Below, in pieces: positions 34,799 through 44,826 of a DNA stretch of 64,000 nucleotides; position 1 is the first letter of the stretch, and each line of letters starts with the position of its first letter. A model generated the notes under the pieces. The model was not told the DNA's origin, ran no database searches, and was given only the letters and a program-made list of their open reading frames with translations. The position numbers and the translations under genes were made by a program. This DNA comes from Flavobacterium sharifuzzamanii (lineage in GTDB: Bacteria > Bacteroidota > Bacteroidia > Flavobacteriales > Flavobacteriaceae). The stretch is from NCBI RefSeq assembly GCF_003254585.1, contig NZ_QJGZ01000036.1, positions 1 through 64,000 on the forward strand. Reading direction: 5' to 3'.

Positions 34799-36178
34799 TT
34801 ATTCTGAAAACTCTAATTTTTTAAGTTTGTTCCAACCTCCACGAGTAAAATCTGGAATTTCAACAGGAGCAGAATTATGGTCTAATGAAATTTCGGTTAA
34901 TGGGCCAAGGCAAGACCATTCGGCTAAATCGTAAACGTCCATATCTAATGGAAGTCCTTTTTGGAGACAGTGAATTAAACGATAATCCATAATGAAATCC
35001 ATTCCGCCATGACCACCTACTTTTTTAGCTTGTTCTTCGATTCCTTTTGCAATCGGATGTTTGTATTTTTCCATCAGGGCTTTTTTCACTTCTTCAGGAA
35101 CAAAAGAATGAGCGCTCAATTTTTCGTGATTTGGTTTTACGTCATCGCTTAATTCTTTTCCGTCAAGCGCATAACCTTCAAGCGGATATTTGTTGGCAAA
35201 TCCTTTTGTACCGCTCAACTGATACATTCTGCTGTATGGACGAGGCGAAGTAACATCATGCTGAATTTGAATTGTTTTTCCGTTTTCAGTACGAATCATC
35301 GTCATTGTATGATCTCCGTTTCTAAAATCTTTAATTTCCTTTCCTGATTTTTCTTTAATGTAAGCAGGATTTCCAACGGCTTTTGTATCCATAGAAACCA
35401 AGAAATTCATTTTGTCACCACGATGAATATTTAACGCCTGACAAGCCGGCCCCATCCCGTGTGTCGCATAAACATCACCGCGGTGTTTGATGTTGTAATC
35501 CATTCTCCAGTTGTTCCAGTATTCTCCCCAAAATGGTTGTAAACCATGAATATAAGAACCTTCAGCATGAAGAATTTCGCCAAAAACACCTTGTTGTGCC
35601 ATGTTTAATGTTGTTAATTCGAAGAAATCATAAACGCAGTTTTCCAATTGCATACAATGTTTTCTCGTTTTTTCTGAAGTATCAATAAGTTCCCAGATTT
35701 CTTTCATGGTTAAAGCGCCTGGAACTTCTATTGCAACGTGTTTTCCGTCTTTCATGGCCTGAACTCCGATAGAAGCATGATGAAGCCAATCTGTGGCAAC
35801 ATATACTAAATCTACGTTTGGTAAGGCTGTTACTTTTCTCCAAGCATTTTCGTCACCGTAGAATTCTTGTGCTTTTGGAAAACCAGCTTTCGCTAAAATC
35901 TCATTCGACTTTGCAGTATTCTCCTGAGTCATGTCGCACAAAGCTACAATCTCTACACCCGGAATATGTGTCATACGTTCTACCGCGCCAGGCCCACGCA
36001 TTCCAAGTCCGATAAAAGCGACGCGAACGGTTGGAATTGGATCTGCGGCCATTCTCAATACATCTTGCTGTCCTTTTGCACGTGCAGGAGTTTTAGTCTT
36101 AATCATTTGTGCTGATGCTATTGTCCATCCGAACAAAAGAAAAAGGATCGTTATAGGTTTTAAGAAGGTGATTTTCAT
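34799..36178 (-). CDS. GH109-type Gfo/Idh/MocA glycosidase (alpha-N-acetylgalactosaminidase-like), exported
   Basis: 459 residues. Signal peptide (1-24, ending TIASAQ). The Rossmann NAD-binding domain opens with VRVAFIGLGMRGPGAVERM. The C-terminal dehydrogenase-like domain contains GSYIHGLQPFWGEYWNNWRM and YATHGMGPACQALNIHRGD. Those motifs are the ones I know from GH109, whose members use bound NAD+ in an elimination/addition mechanism to remove alpha-linked GalNAc. It is the last gene of the leftward arm of the utilisation locus. It is the strongest single hint that the ligand carries N-acetylhexosamine. A sugar oxidoreductase of the same superfamily is the alternative. Confidence 0.86.
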   Translation of the reverse strand: MKITFLKPITILFLLFGWTIASAQMIKTKTPARAKGQQDVLRMAADPIPTVRVAFIGLGMRGPGAVERMTHIPGVEIVALCDMTQENTAKSNEILAKAGFPKAQEFYGDENAWRKVTALPNVDLVYVATDWLHHASIGVQAMKDGKHVAIEVPGALTMKEIWELIDTSEKTRKHCMQLENCVYDFFELTTLNMAQQGVFGEILHAEGSYIHGLQPFWGEYWNNWRMDYNIKHRGDVYATHGMGPACQALNIHRGDKMNFLVSMDTKAVGNPAYIKEKSGKEIKDFRNGDHTMTMIRTENGKTIQIQHDVTSPRPYSRMYQLSGTKGFANKYPLEGYALDGKELSDDVKPNHEKLSAHSFVPEEVKKALMEKYKHPIAKGIEEQAKKVGGHGGMDFIMDYRLIHCLQKGLPLDMDVYDLAEWSCLGPLTEISLDHNSAPVEIPDFTRGGWNKLKKLEFSE

Positions 36179-36209
36179 GAGTGATTATTGTTAGATAATT
36201 TTTTAAAAT

Positions 36210-36240
36210 AACCTCTCTAATGAACCAAATTAGAGAGGTT
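36210..36240 (-). terminator. Hairpin between the M1 peptidase and GH109 genes
   Basis: AACCTCTCTAAT (36210-36221) pairs perfectly with ATTAGAGAGGTT (36229-36240). On the minus strand it is followed by an AT-rich, not pure T, tract, so it is probably a leaky terminator inside the locus. Confidence 0.65.
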
Positions 36241-36275
36241 TTCAAAAACAAAACAGATTCTAAGAATTCCTATAA

Positions 36276-38459
36276 TTATTTTTGACTACTAAATCTTTTC
36301 ATTAAAGGCGTTACATGTTTTTTGGTATCGTCATCTAATGAAGCCAATGCTTTATCTGCTTCGGCTGGTGCGTATTTTGTTAATCCTGTTAATCCTGCAG
36401 CAATTACGTTGTATGATTGTTCTTTAATGCTTTCGTCCATCAATGCTTTATAAGAAGCATCTCCTGTTGAAGCTAATTTTACAATAGCATTTGCTCTTGC
36501 GATTGTTTTTTTGTCGTTTTTAGCAATATCAAGAAGCGTTTTTAAAACTTGATCTTTGTTTTGTTTTTCATTTAAATCAATTGCTTTGATACTCAATACT
36601 CTTAAGTCTTCTTGAGGATCTTTTAAGCCTTCTAGTAAAATAAGCTGTGACTCCTGACTTCTGTCTTTTGAAGCAAATTTTATAGCTTCAATTCGGTTAT
36701 AATACGATGGTGCATTTTTATATTGATAAAGATAATCAGCAGCCGTTTTTTTATCGACATTCACTTCTCCAACTAAGATTTTATCTGGATCTAAATCAAT
36801 AAATTCAGGTTTTGAAGGAAGATCAAAACTGAAACTTTGTTGTCTTTTATCAACTAAAATATCCTTTCTGATTTTAGTTCCGTTTACGTAAAAATCAACT
36901 TTTAAAGGCAGTGTAAAGGTTTGCACTGAACTATCCTGAGATTGATTTATAGTAATGATGATTTTCCCATTAGCATATTTATAAGTCACATCCAGAATCG
37001 GACTTCCAGCATTGTAATACCACTGATCAAAATATGGCAACCAATCTTTTCCAGTTACTTCTTCCATAGACAAACGCAACTGATGCGGCTCGCCAGATTT
37101 ATAAGCATTTGTGGTCAAATAATGATTTAGTCCTTTAAAAAAGGCTTCATCACCCATTTGATTTTTCATGGCATATAAAATAATCGAACCTTTAGAATAG
37201 CTGATATTATCAAACATATCGTCTGCGTTTCTGTAATGAAAACGAGCTAAAATTGGACTGTCACCATTTTTTTGAGAGCGTAAATAATTCTGCAATTTTT
37301 CATAACGAGATCTGTCTTCACCATCTTGTCCGGCATCGTGCCCGTGCCAAAGCACTTCTCCAAAAGTGGCAAACGATTCATTCATTGTTAAGTTTGACCA
37401 CGACTCAGCCGTTACATAATCTCCAAACCATTGGTGAAAAAGCTCGTGAGCAATGGTGCTTTCTTGATTATCATCTAATAATTCTCGTTCTGTCTTCTGA
37501 ACATATTCACCATGAACGGTTGCCGAAGTATTTTCCATCGCACCTCCAAAATAGTCTTTCACCACAATTTGCGCATATTTTGCCCAAGGATATTCTACGC
37601 CAAGCATTTTGCTGTAAAAATTCATCATATCTGGCGTTTTATAAAATATCTGTTTGGCATAAGGCGCGTATTTTGGCTCTAAATAATAGCTGACTTCTTT
37701 ACCGTTATATGAATCTTTATAGATTTTAAAATCTCCAACAGCCATCATAAACAAATAAGGTGCATTTGGCTGTTCCATCTTCCATATATCCGTTCTTGTC
37801 CCGTCTTTATTTACTTTTTGCGAGGTTAATTTACCGTTTGAAAGTGTCGTATATTTTGCCTCAACCGTCATCGCAATTTCAGAAGTTGTTTTCTGATTTG
37901 GTTTATCGATTGTTGGGAACCAGCAAGAAGAAGCTTCCGTTTCGCCTTGCGTCCATATTTGTGTTGGTTTGTCACCTTTTCCATCAGGATTAATAAAATA
38001 TAATCCGTTTGAGTTGGTAATCGATTCGCCCGCTTTGCTTTTCAGTTCTGCTGGTTTTGCGGTATAATTAATGAAAATCGTGTACTTTTCTGTGCTTTTA
38101 TATTTTCTGTTTAAAGCGATTGAAAGTTCTTCGTTATCATATTTATATTGCAACGGAATACTTTTTTTGCCATCAATAATAGCAATTTCTTTAAAATCCA
38201 TTCCTTTTGCGTCAAGCTTAAGCGAATCGGTTTCGTAGAAATGAGGTTTTAAAGTAATCCATTCTTTTCCGTACAAATAGCGTTTCCCATAATCGAATGA
38301 AACCTCCAGTTTGGTATGAATTAAATCATGTGTTTTTAAAGGAGTAGCGCGGTAAATGGATAATTCATCAACCTTTTCTGCTTTGTTTTGTGCCTCAATT
38401 TTTGGACTCATCAAAACGACAAGACCCAAAAAAGTATATTTTAAAAAATGGTTTTTCAT
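36276..38459 (-). CDS. M1-family metallopeptidase with HEAT-like C-terminus, exported
   Basis: 727 residues from the ATG at 38459, which starts a signal peptide (MKNHFLKYTFLGLVVLMS... ending IEAQ); 23 further upstream codons overlap the preceding gene and were rejected. M1 features: exopeptidase motif GGAMENTS; zinc site HELFHQW at about 338-344 with the third ligand in NESFATF; and NISYSKGSIILYAM. The last roughly 150 residues are helical repeats typical of the family. A zinc aminopeptidase of the periplasm or cell surface. It lies between the DUF5107 protein and GH109 in one operon, so peptide trimming of a glycopeptide ligand is plausible. Confidence 0.9.
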   Translation of the reverse strand: MKNHFLKYTFLGLVVLMSPKIEAQNKAEKVDELSIYRATPLKTHDLIHTKLEVSFDYGKRYLYGKEWITLKPHFYETDSLKLDAKGMDFKEIAIIDGKKSIPLQYKYDNEELSIALNRKYKSTEKYTIFINYTAKPAELKSKAGESITNSNGLYFINPDGKGDKPTQIWTQGETEASSCWFPTIDKPNQKTTSEIAMTVEAKYTTLSNGKLTSQKVNKDGTRTDIWKMEQPNAPYLFMMAVGDFKIYKDSYNGKEVSYYLEPKYAPYAKQIFYKTPDMMNFYSKMLGVEYPWAKYAQIVVKDYFGGAMENTSATVHGEYVQKTERELLDDNQESTIAHELFHQWFGDYVTAESWSNLTMNESFATFGEVLWHGHDAGQDGEDRSRYEKLQNYLRSQKNGDSPILARFHYRNADDMFDNISYSKGSIILYAMKNQMGDEAFFKGLNHYLTTNAYKSGEPHQLRLSMEEVTGKDWLPYFDQWYYNAGSPILDVTYKYANGKIIITINQSQDSSVQTFTLPLKVDFYVNGTKIRKDILVDKRQQSFSFDLPSKPEFIDLDPDKILVGEVNVDKKTAADYLYQYKNAPSYYNRIEAIKFASKDRSQESQLILLEGLKDPQEDLRVLSIKAIDLNEKQNKDQVLKTLLDIAKNDKKTIARANAIVKLASTGDASYKALMDESIKEQSYNVIAAGLTGLTKYAPAEADKALASLDDDTKKHVTPLMKRFSSQK

Positions 38460-38481
38460 TTTTATTGTTTTTGAAAGTTCT

Positions 38482-41400
38482 TTACAATTTTTCGATAATT
38501 CTAACTTCACCGTCTTTTTCATCTTCACTCAAAATATTGGATGGTTTTTTGATGTAAGACAATAAAGTCCACTGCACTATTTTATTTGTCGGATATAAAT
38601 CTGCCTGAGTTTTAATCCATTTTTCAGCCTCTTGCGAAGAAGACGTTTTTTCTATTGCCCAAGCCGAAACAAGATTGTTTGCCGGAAGGAAGTTCATAAC
38701 CGTATTATCAACCACAGGACGGAAAGCGACGATTTTATCTAAAGATTTAGAGGCCATTTCTTTATTTCCAAGACTGTTATAACATTGATAATCTAGCCAG
38801 TTTTCTAGTCTTTCATCTATGTTTTCGTCATACGGTTTTCCAACGCCTAAATTCTCTGGAAACAGTTTGGCATCGGCAATAAATTGTAATGCTTTTTTGT
38901 ACTGCTTGTTTTTGATTTCTGCTAAAGCCTGCATCAATTTAGCTTCATGATATAATTGTCTTCCAGCTGTTGCACCTTCAAACGGAAGGATTTGCAATTT
39001 GGTCAAGAACGAATCGGCTTCACGGTATTTTTTATTTAGCAATAAAGTTTTAGCGTAAAGCATTCCAATCAAATAATTGTCTTGATGTTTTTTATAGAAA
39101 GATTCAGCTGTTGTAAGCGCTTTATCAAATTGTTTTTGAGCGATGTAATGTTCTGCCAGCATTTTATGGTATCTCCAGCCTTGCGGATCTAATTTTATTG
39201 CCTGCTGAAGACTTGCCAATACTATTGAAGCATCGTCTTTGAATAAAGAAGCTTTTGCGCCATAAAAAGCAGGATCGATTGGTTTTGAACCGCATTCCGA
39301 AAACAATCTTTTAGCTTCTGAGATGCTGTTACGATTCCATTCGATTAAACCTAAATGATATTTTAATTGGTATTGATCATTTGTTTTAATTAATGATTTT
39401 AAAATTTCAGCAGTTTCATTTCTAAAAGGGAAACTAGTTCCAGGTTTGATTTTACTTACATCAACAGGTTTATTTTCTAAAAATGCTTTCCAATAGATAA
39501 TTTCAGCACTTGGTTCTGCAATCGAAAACACTTTTAAAGCTTCTTCTTTTCGGCTAATATTATTATACCAGATTCCTAATTCAAGAAAAGTCTGTTCTGG
39601 CATTTCGTTTTGAATGGCAGCAACAAAAGCATTTTTTGAATCGTTTGAATTATTCGAAAGGTATTTTTCAAAATCAGCAAAATGATTCAGCGGATCCAAT
39701 TTTGTAATAGTTTTTAAAACCGAATTTGCTTTATCGGAATTATTTTGAAGACGATATAAAACCGCTAAAACCTGTAAACCTTCTATGTTGTATTGATTGA
39801 ATATCAAGCTTTTTTCAGCATATTCAATCGCTTTTGAAAGATCGTTTTCGGCCAAATAAATTTTGCTTAAAGCGGTATAAGCTGGACTGCGGAATTCAAC
39901 ACTTGCAGCAGCAATATCAAAACCATCTTTTGCATCGGTATTATTGCCTAAATGGAAATTAGCCAAAGCATAAAAATAATTACCCGCAGGATCATAAGTG
40001 TCTATTGATAACGCTTTTTTAGCAGTTTCTACAGCTTCTTTATATTCTAATTTTCTGATTTGCAAAGAAGCCAATGCAGAAAGGGCAGGAGCGTAGTTCG
40101 GATCTAGTTTTAAACAAGCATTCAATTTATCTTCAGCCAGAACATAATCTTTAAAACCGATATAATTTTTTCCTTGCAGATACAATCCGTAAACCGAATT
40201 ATGATCAAAATCTTTTGGTATTTCTACAGGACGATTAATGTTTCCGTCTTCTGGAGCAGAATTCCATACCAATTTATTGCCGCCCAAAACAAATTTCAAT
40301 TTATTAGAATCGACTTTTATCTGAATAGAATCTTTAAAAGTTTGCATGGTATTCAAAGCAATATCTTTAGAATATACTTTTTTGTCATTTTCAAAAACTT
40401 CAATTTTTTCATTTAGTTTTTGAAGCGGAGAAAAATAGATTTTCAGCCAGCCGTTTTCGTTTTTAATATTAACTGAACCATAATTGTTGGCTTTTACAAA
40501 ACCTTTTGTCTGTTTTACAGGAAACCAATATTCGGTCCAAGTATCGGTTTGATATGGTGCAAATGAACGTTGTTTGAAAGGTGTAAGATTACTGCCTTCG
40601 CTCGCCTGATTAAATAATCTTCCGCTTTGCACTTCTACATATTGTCCGTCAGTATCGGTTAATAATTTTTCCCAAATCATTCCTTGCTGAGACAATCCCC
40701 AAATCCAGATTTTTTTACCCGGTTTATCATCGTGATTGCCATATCTTCCCATTCCGAAATCTTCGTCATGGTAATATCCACCAAAGAAATCATCGTATTT
40801 CCCGAATACATGGTACGATTTGTAACCGCCAAAATTGTTGTTTTTGTAGAACGATAAATTTTTGCCGTTTTCTTTGTCAATTGGCCATGGATGGTAATCT
40901 CCGTTATGACCAATATAGGTTTGTCCCGGATAAATAAACTGCAGATTTTCTGCCGCTTTAATTCCTGTATTCATCCAAGTATAATAAGGCTGTTCGAATT
41001 CGGTTGTGTTAGACCAAAACGAATTTGTGGTAAAATACGCTTTGTCTTTTGGCAGATTGATGTCTAATTTCCAAGAAGTTCTCGTCAATAAATCTAAAAC
41101 CCCGATAACGCAGCTAATGCTTCCATCTTCTCTGTTTATGATTTTATAATCGACAGGAGTAGCGCAGTTTGGCGTGTGGCCGATAATTCCATAATTGCCT
41201 TCAACACCGCCACTTGTCCACGGTCCGCGCATGGCAATGTCTCTAAATTTTACAACATGATTATTGTAAACAATATCTTTTCCTGTAGATTTCTCTATAG
41301 CCGACCAGACTTTTCCTCCAATTTCTGGCAAAATCATCAGTTTGATATAATCGTTTTCAATTTCGATTACTTTCCATTCTTTCTGAACGGGTTTATCAGT

Positions 41401-41577
41401 AAAACCGTCAAAACGGAAATACGGATAAAACTTGGTATCAGGTTTCGGAATCGGATCAGGATCTGAGAATGGATATGTCGTAAATACTTTTTTGTATTCT
41501 TTTATAGTGGGTTTGTTTTGTGCTGAGACAAAAAGGCTTCCAAGGAGTAAAAAGGATAGTAATGGTCTAAATTTCAT
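38482..41577 (-). CDS. DUF5107 and tetratricopeptide-repeat protein, exported
   Basis: 1031 residues. Signal peptide (1-20, SLFVSAQ). Residues about 40-420 form the DUF5107 region with IKLMILPEIGGKVWSAIEKSTGK, a pattern close to aldose-epimerase/galactose-mutarotase-like beta-sandwiches. Residues about 460-1000 are tandem TPR helices (for example YAPALSALASLQIRKLEYKEA, AYTALSKIYLAENDLSKAIEYAEK). DUF5107 proteins are frequent in Bacteroidota carbohydrate loci but have no proven reaction; sugar binding or glycoside processing is inferred. It lies 22 bp upstream of the M1 gene. A repeat-filled 209-bp gap separates it from the glycosidase-like gene, so it may be transcribed weakly from there. Confidence 0.85.
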   Translation of the reverse strand: MKFRPLLSFLLLGSLFVSAQNKPTIKEYKKVFTTYPFSDPDPIPKPDTKFYPYFRFDGFTDKPVQKEWKVIEIENDYIKLMILPEIGGKVWSAIEKSTGKDIVYNNHVVKFRDIAMRGPWTSGGVEGNYGIIGHTPNCATPVDYKIINREDGSISCVIGVLDLLTRTSWKLDINLPKDKAYFTTNSFWSNTTEFEQPYYTWMNTGIKAAENLQFIYPGQTYIGHNGDYHPWPIDKENGKNLSFYKNNNFGGYKSYHVFGKYDDFFGGYYHDEDFGMGRYGNHDDKPGKKIWIWGLSQQGMIWEKLLTDTDGQYVEVQSGRLFNQASEGSNLTPFKQRSFAPYQTDTWTEYWFPVKQTKGFVKANNYGSVNIKNENGWLKIYFSPLQKLNEKIEVFENDKKVYSKDIALNTMQTFKDSIQIKVDSNKLKFVLGGNKLVWNSAPEDGNINRPVEIPKDFDHNSVYGLYLQGKNYIGFKDYVLAEDKLNACLKLDPNYAPALSALASLQIRKLEYKEAVETAKKALSIDTYDPAGNYFYALANFHLGNNTDAKDGFDIAAASVEFRSPAYTALSKIYLAENDLSKAIEYAEKSLIFNQYNIEGLQVLAVLYRLQNNSDKANSVLKTITKLDPLNHFADFEKYLSNNSNDSKNAFVAAIQNEMPEQTFLELGIWYNNISRKEEALKVFSIAEPSAEIIYWKAFLENKPVDVSKIKPGTSFPFRNETAEILKSLIKTNDQYQLKYHLGLIEWNRNSISEAKRLFSECGSKPIDPAFYGAKASLFKDDASIVLASLQQAIKLDPQGWRYHKMLAEHYIAQKQFDKALTTAESFYKKHQDNYLIGMLYAKTLLLNKKYREADSFLTKLQILPFEGATAGRQLYHEAKLMQALAEIKNKQYKKALQFIADAKLFPENLGVGKPYDENIDERLENWLDYQCYNSLGNKEMASKSLDKIVAFRPVVDNTVMNFLPANNLVSAWAIEKTSSSQEAEKWIKTQADLYPTNKIVQWTLLSYIKKPSNILSEDEKDGEVRIIEKL

Positions 41578-41629
41578 GATGGAGAGCTTGGTTACTTTTG
41601 GTTATTTCATAGTAGTTATTGTCTGAAAG

Positions 41630-41765
41630 TCCCAGCGGGACGTAATATTTATAGGAATACAATTTTATGTCAATAGAAGCTCCAGCGGAGCGAAATATGT
41701 CGCTCCGCTGGAGCTTCATAAAATCGTAATGAATTATCTATAAATATTACGCTCCTCTGGAGCTT
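41630..41765. repeat. Inverted copies of the GCTCCAGCGGAGCG / AATATTTATAG repeat
   Basis: CGTAATATTTATAG (41640-41653) and its inverse CTATAAATATTACG (41738-41751) flank a 36-bp perfect palindrome built from AAGCTCCAGCGGAGCG and its inverse (41677-41718). Same family as 34567-34712. It lies inside the leftward operon, between the glycosidase-like and DUF5107 genes. Confidence 0.78.
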
Positions 41766-41786
41766 AGACTAATCGGGTCTATTAAT

Positions 41787-44700
41787 TTATTTCACAATCA
41801 ATAGCCATCCTTTTCCTTTAGGAACAGTTATTTCGTCTTTTGCTGTGAACGTTTTTGCCGGTTGGAAATTGGTAACTTCTGGAGCGGTAATTGTTGCTTT
41901 TGCAGGATTGATTCCTAGCTTTTTCCAGTCAATATTTAGTTTCACATTTACATCAGCATCTGCCCAACTTGCGATTGAAATTAAAGCCGTTCCGTTCTTT
42001 TTGTAAACTGTTGCAAGAACTTTATCATTGTTTGTTTTTACAGGACAGTTTTCGCTCCAATATCCAATCATTTCAGAACCTTTAATTCCGAAAGAATCCC
42101 AAAGTTTCCAGATGTTTCTTGGATCAGCACCGTCGCTCCAAGGTAATCTGTTTGTCATTCCGTAAACCATTCCTCTCCACGGATTTCCACCATCTTGAAG
42201 CATTTCTCCCATTAATCCAAACGGAATTCCGCTTACTTCTGTCAAGAAAAAGTCAGGCTGATTTTTTTCGTAATCAAAATATTCTCCAAACCATAATTTA
42301 TTGATGTACGGAAAGTGCTCCATGTATAAGTTGGCACTGTTATTAAATCCGTCACTTTTGTTGTATTGGTTTGCACTATGTAAATCGATAATTCCAGGAT
42401 GTCCGTCTTTCGTCAAAACTCTTTTGATACGTTTCATCGTGATTCTGTCAAAAGCAACGTCGTCTAGATAAATTCCATCAATACCAACATTTTGAGTCAG
42501 CCAATTCATTCCTTCCACATAATAATTATGCCAACGGTTCATTCCGCTGTTTACGATTGCAGCATCTTTAATTTCAGGAACAAACCAAGCTGCGATATAA
42601 TCGTCTCCAACGTGTTCTTGCAACCAAGAGAATCCGCCACCTTTTCCTGGAGAATAGATTTCGTGACCTAAACTTCTAAGAGCGAAAGTCTCATAAGCCT
42701 TGTTAGAAACCTCTCTAACGGTATTGTAGATTTTTACTTTTAATCCTTTTTCATGCGCTTCATCGATATATGTTTTCATCTTTTTAAATTCGATAAAAGG
42801 ATAATTGATATACGGATTGATTGCATTTGCGTGGTGAATATTGATTACCGTTGCGCCAGTTTTAGCAATAGAATCGATCGGGCTGTATTTGTGGTAAAAC
42901 TTTGTATCCCATTGAAAGTCTGTATTGATCGTATGGAAAGGCGTAATCAATAAGTTGAAGTTATAATACAAAACATCGCCTTTTTTCATTGTTCTAGCGC
43001 CGCTGTACGCATTTACTAGAACCGATTTTTGGTTTGGCGTAATGGTAATACCGCCCTTATTTTCGTTACCCCATGAAGTAGGCAGTAATAAAGGTTTTTG
43101 TAAATAGAAATTAGTATTTAAAGGGCGGCTATATTTTTCATCTCTCAAAGAAAATTGCAATCCAGAATTTACAGCACCAATCCAAGCACCGTCTTGGTTT
43201 TTATGCGCAACATCCCATTTCCAGTCGAAAGTTGCAGGACGATCGCCACCTTTTTGACCTAATCCCATCATGTATTTTGCAGATGTTGGCTGCATTGGCA
43301 TTTGGAAATTAATGTCATTAAATGAAACATCTTCAAGAGCTGTAACTTTCACGATATAATGTACGAAACCATCAAATTCAACAGAAGCATTTACATCCAT
43401 TTGAACTGATTTTGAAGTTGAAGTGCTTTCCCAAGAAACTGTTCCAGCTTCTTTTTTAGTGAATTTTACACCGCTGTTTTTCCATTGCACTTCTTTGCCT
43501 GATGCGTCAATAAAATGAAAATCAATTGGTGAGCTTAAAACGTCATTTGCTTTTGCTGTTACAGAAGTCATTTCTGGAGTAAAGAAAGTCTGAATTTGCG
43601 CTGGGAATCCGTTTGGAGCTAAAATTAATTTTCTTCCTAATAAAGCAATTTCAGAATTGTTTACTGTTAATGGAGTATAAGGAGCAATAACCGTATTTTC
43701 TTGAGCTAAAGTTGAGTTTAACCATTTTAGACGCGTCATTTTTTCTGGACTGTCAATGCCTCCGTTTTTCGTTACTTGGTTAGAAACCGTAATTTGTAGA
43801 TTGATTTCTTTTGATTTTCCGTCAGCAATAACAGTTGCTTTTCCGTTGTAAGTTCCAGCAGCAGCAGTTTGCGGAACATCTATACCGCACCACATTGCCT
43901 GAATTTTTCCTTTTGAAACAGAAACAGTATTGGTGAAAGGATTACCGTCATATTTCGTTCCGTCAGTGTTGATGCAGCTGATATCTTTCGCTTCGATTGT
44001 TGCGCCAGTTGTACTAACTAAATTGGTAAAAGTTACTTTTATGTTTTTTAAATCTTCAAGAGCATAAACTCCCAATTGAAAAGCTAAATATTCACCTTTC
44101 ATTGCCGTATCAGAAAAGCTGTTTTGAACGCCTTTCTGAATCCATCTTTGTGGCAAATCTGACTTTAATTTAATAGAATGTTCTCTGTCTTCTGGGAAAA
44201 CTAAAAATGAATTTCCGCTGTTTTTTGCAACAAGAGCTGAAGTTTCGGCAGCTGTCGCAATTACTTCCATCGGGTAAAAACTATTGAAAGCATTCACGCT
44301 CTGAATTTCTGTTACAGCCGCATTGTCTTTTAAGTTTGCTTTTACATTAGAAAGCCATTTTGCATCGGCTTTGTCTTCAGGTTTCTGATAAATTCCTTTT
44401 GGATAATTGGCAGTTCCTTCATCTACATAAGGCATATAATAAACGTAATATGTTCCTTTTCCAGCAATTGGTTCAAAGAAAATAGTACCGTTTTCTCTAT
44501 TGATGTTTTCGGTTTTTATGTTCTGAATATCTTTTCCAGATGCATCCTGAACAATAATCTTTTTAAGTTCTGGATTCGTGTCTCTTCTTCGCCATTCGAT
44601 CGTTGTTTTTGCAACATTTCCTGAACCAGAAAAAGCAACTACAGCACGGTGATTTCCTAATTGATTTGGATTCCAGCTGTCATTTCCGTCTGAATATTTT

Positions 44701-44789
44701 ATTTGTGCAGTTAGAGGAATACTGATCGTGATAAAACACATTATCAATATTCTGCTTAAAAGCGTTGTGTTGTTTAGGTTTAGTTTCAT
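41787..44789 (-). CDS. Large exported glycoside-hydrolase-like protein (DUF6067/GH123-like architecture)
   Basis: 1000 residues. Signal peptide (1-28, ISIPLTAQ). N-terminal beta-sandwich domains (about 30-360) include LQRW-like and GEYLAFQLGVYAL segments. From about 620 a TIM-barrel-like region contains GLKVKIYNTVREVS, the acidic motif GIDGIYLDDVAFDR near residue 775, and DLHSANQYNK. The C-terminal beta domain ends KGWLLIVK. The layout resembles Bacteroidota proteins annotated as DUF6067 or GH123-N-type glycosidases. The aspartate pair in YLDDV is a likely catalytic element, by inference only. It lies 37 bp downstream of the cytochrome gene in the operon. Family placement is moderate; substrate unknown. 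Confidence 0.75.
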   Translation of the reverse strand: MKLNLNNTTLLSRILIMCFITISIPLTAQIKYSDGNDSWNPNQLGNHRAVVAFSGSGNVAKTTIEWRRRDTNPELKKIIVQDASGKDIQNIKTENINRENGTIFFEPIAGKGTYYVYYMPYVDEGTANYPKGIYQKPEDKADAKWLSNVKANLKDNAAVTEIQSVNAFNSFYPMEVIATAAETSALVAKNSGNSFLVFPEDREHSIKLKSDLPQRWIQKGVQNSFSDTAMKGEYLAFQLGVYALEDLKNIKVTFTNLVSTTGATIEAKDISCINTDGTKYDGNPFTNTVSVSKGKIQAMWCGIDVPQTAAAGTYNGKATVIADGKSKEINLQITVSNQVTKNGGIDSPEKMTRLKWLNSTLAQENTVIAPYTPLTVNNSEIALLGRKLILAPNGFPAQIQTFFTPEMTSVTAKANDVLSSPIDFHFIDASGKEVQWKNSGVKFTKKEAGTVSWESTSTSKSVQMDVNASVEFDGFVHYIVKVTALEDVSFNDINFQMPMQPTSAKYMMGLGQKGGDRPATFDWKWDVAHKNQDGAWIGAVNSGLQFSLRDEKYSRPLNTNFYLQKPLLLPTSWGNENKGGITITPNQKSVLVNAYSGARTMKKGDVLYYNFNLLITPFHTINTDFQWDTKFYHKYSPIDSIAKTGATVINIHHANAINPYINYPFIEFKKMKTYIDEAHEKGLKVKIYNTVREVSNKAYETFALRSLGHEIYSPGKGGGFSWLQEHVGDDYIAAWFVPEIKDAAIVNSGMNRWHNYYVEGMNWLTQNVGIDGIYLDDVAFDRITMKRIKRVLTKDGHPGIIDLHSANQYNKSDGFNNSANLYMEHFPYINKLWFGEYFDYEKNQPDFFLTEVSGIPFGLMGEMLQDGGNPWRGMVYGMTNRLPWSDGADPRNIWKLWDSFGIKGSEMIGYWSENCPVKTNNDKVLATVYKKNGTALISIASWADADVNVKLNIDWKKLGINPAKATITAPEVTNFQPAKTFTAKDEITVPKGKGWLLIVK

Positions 44790-44826
44790 TGTATTGTATA
44801 ATCAGGTTAAATAGTATATTTTGAGT

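Noticed and set aside
37253..37693. 146-residue plus-strand frame inside the M1 peptidase gene, plus similar shadows in the SusC, DUF5107 and nagB genes
   Set aside because: They lie wholly inside strongly conserved genes on the other strand or frame and have no motifs of their own.
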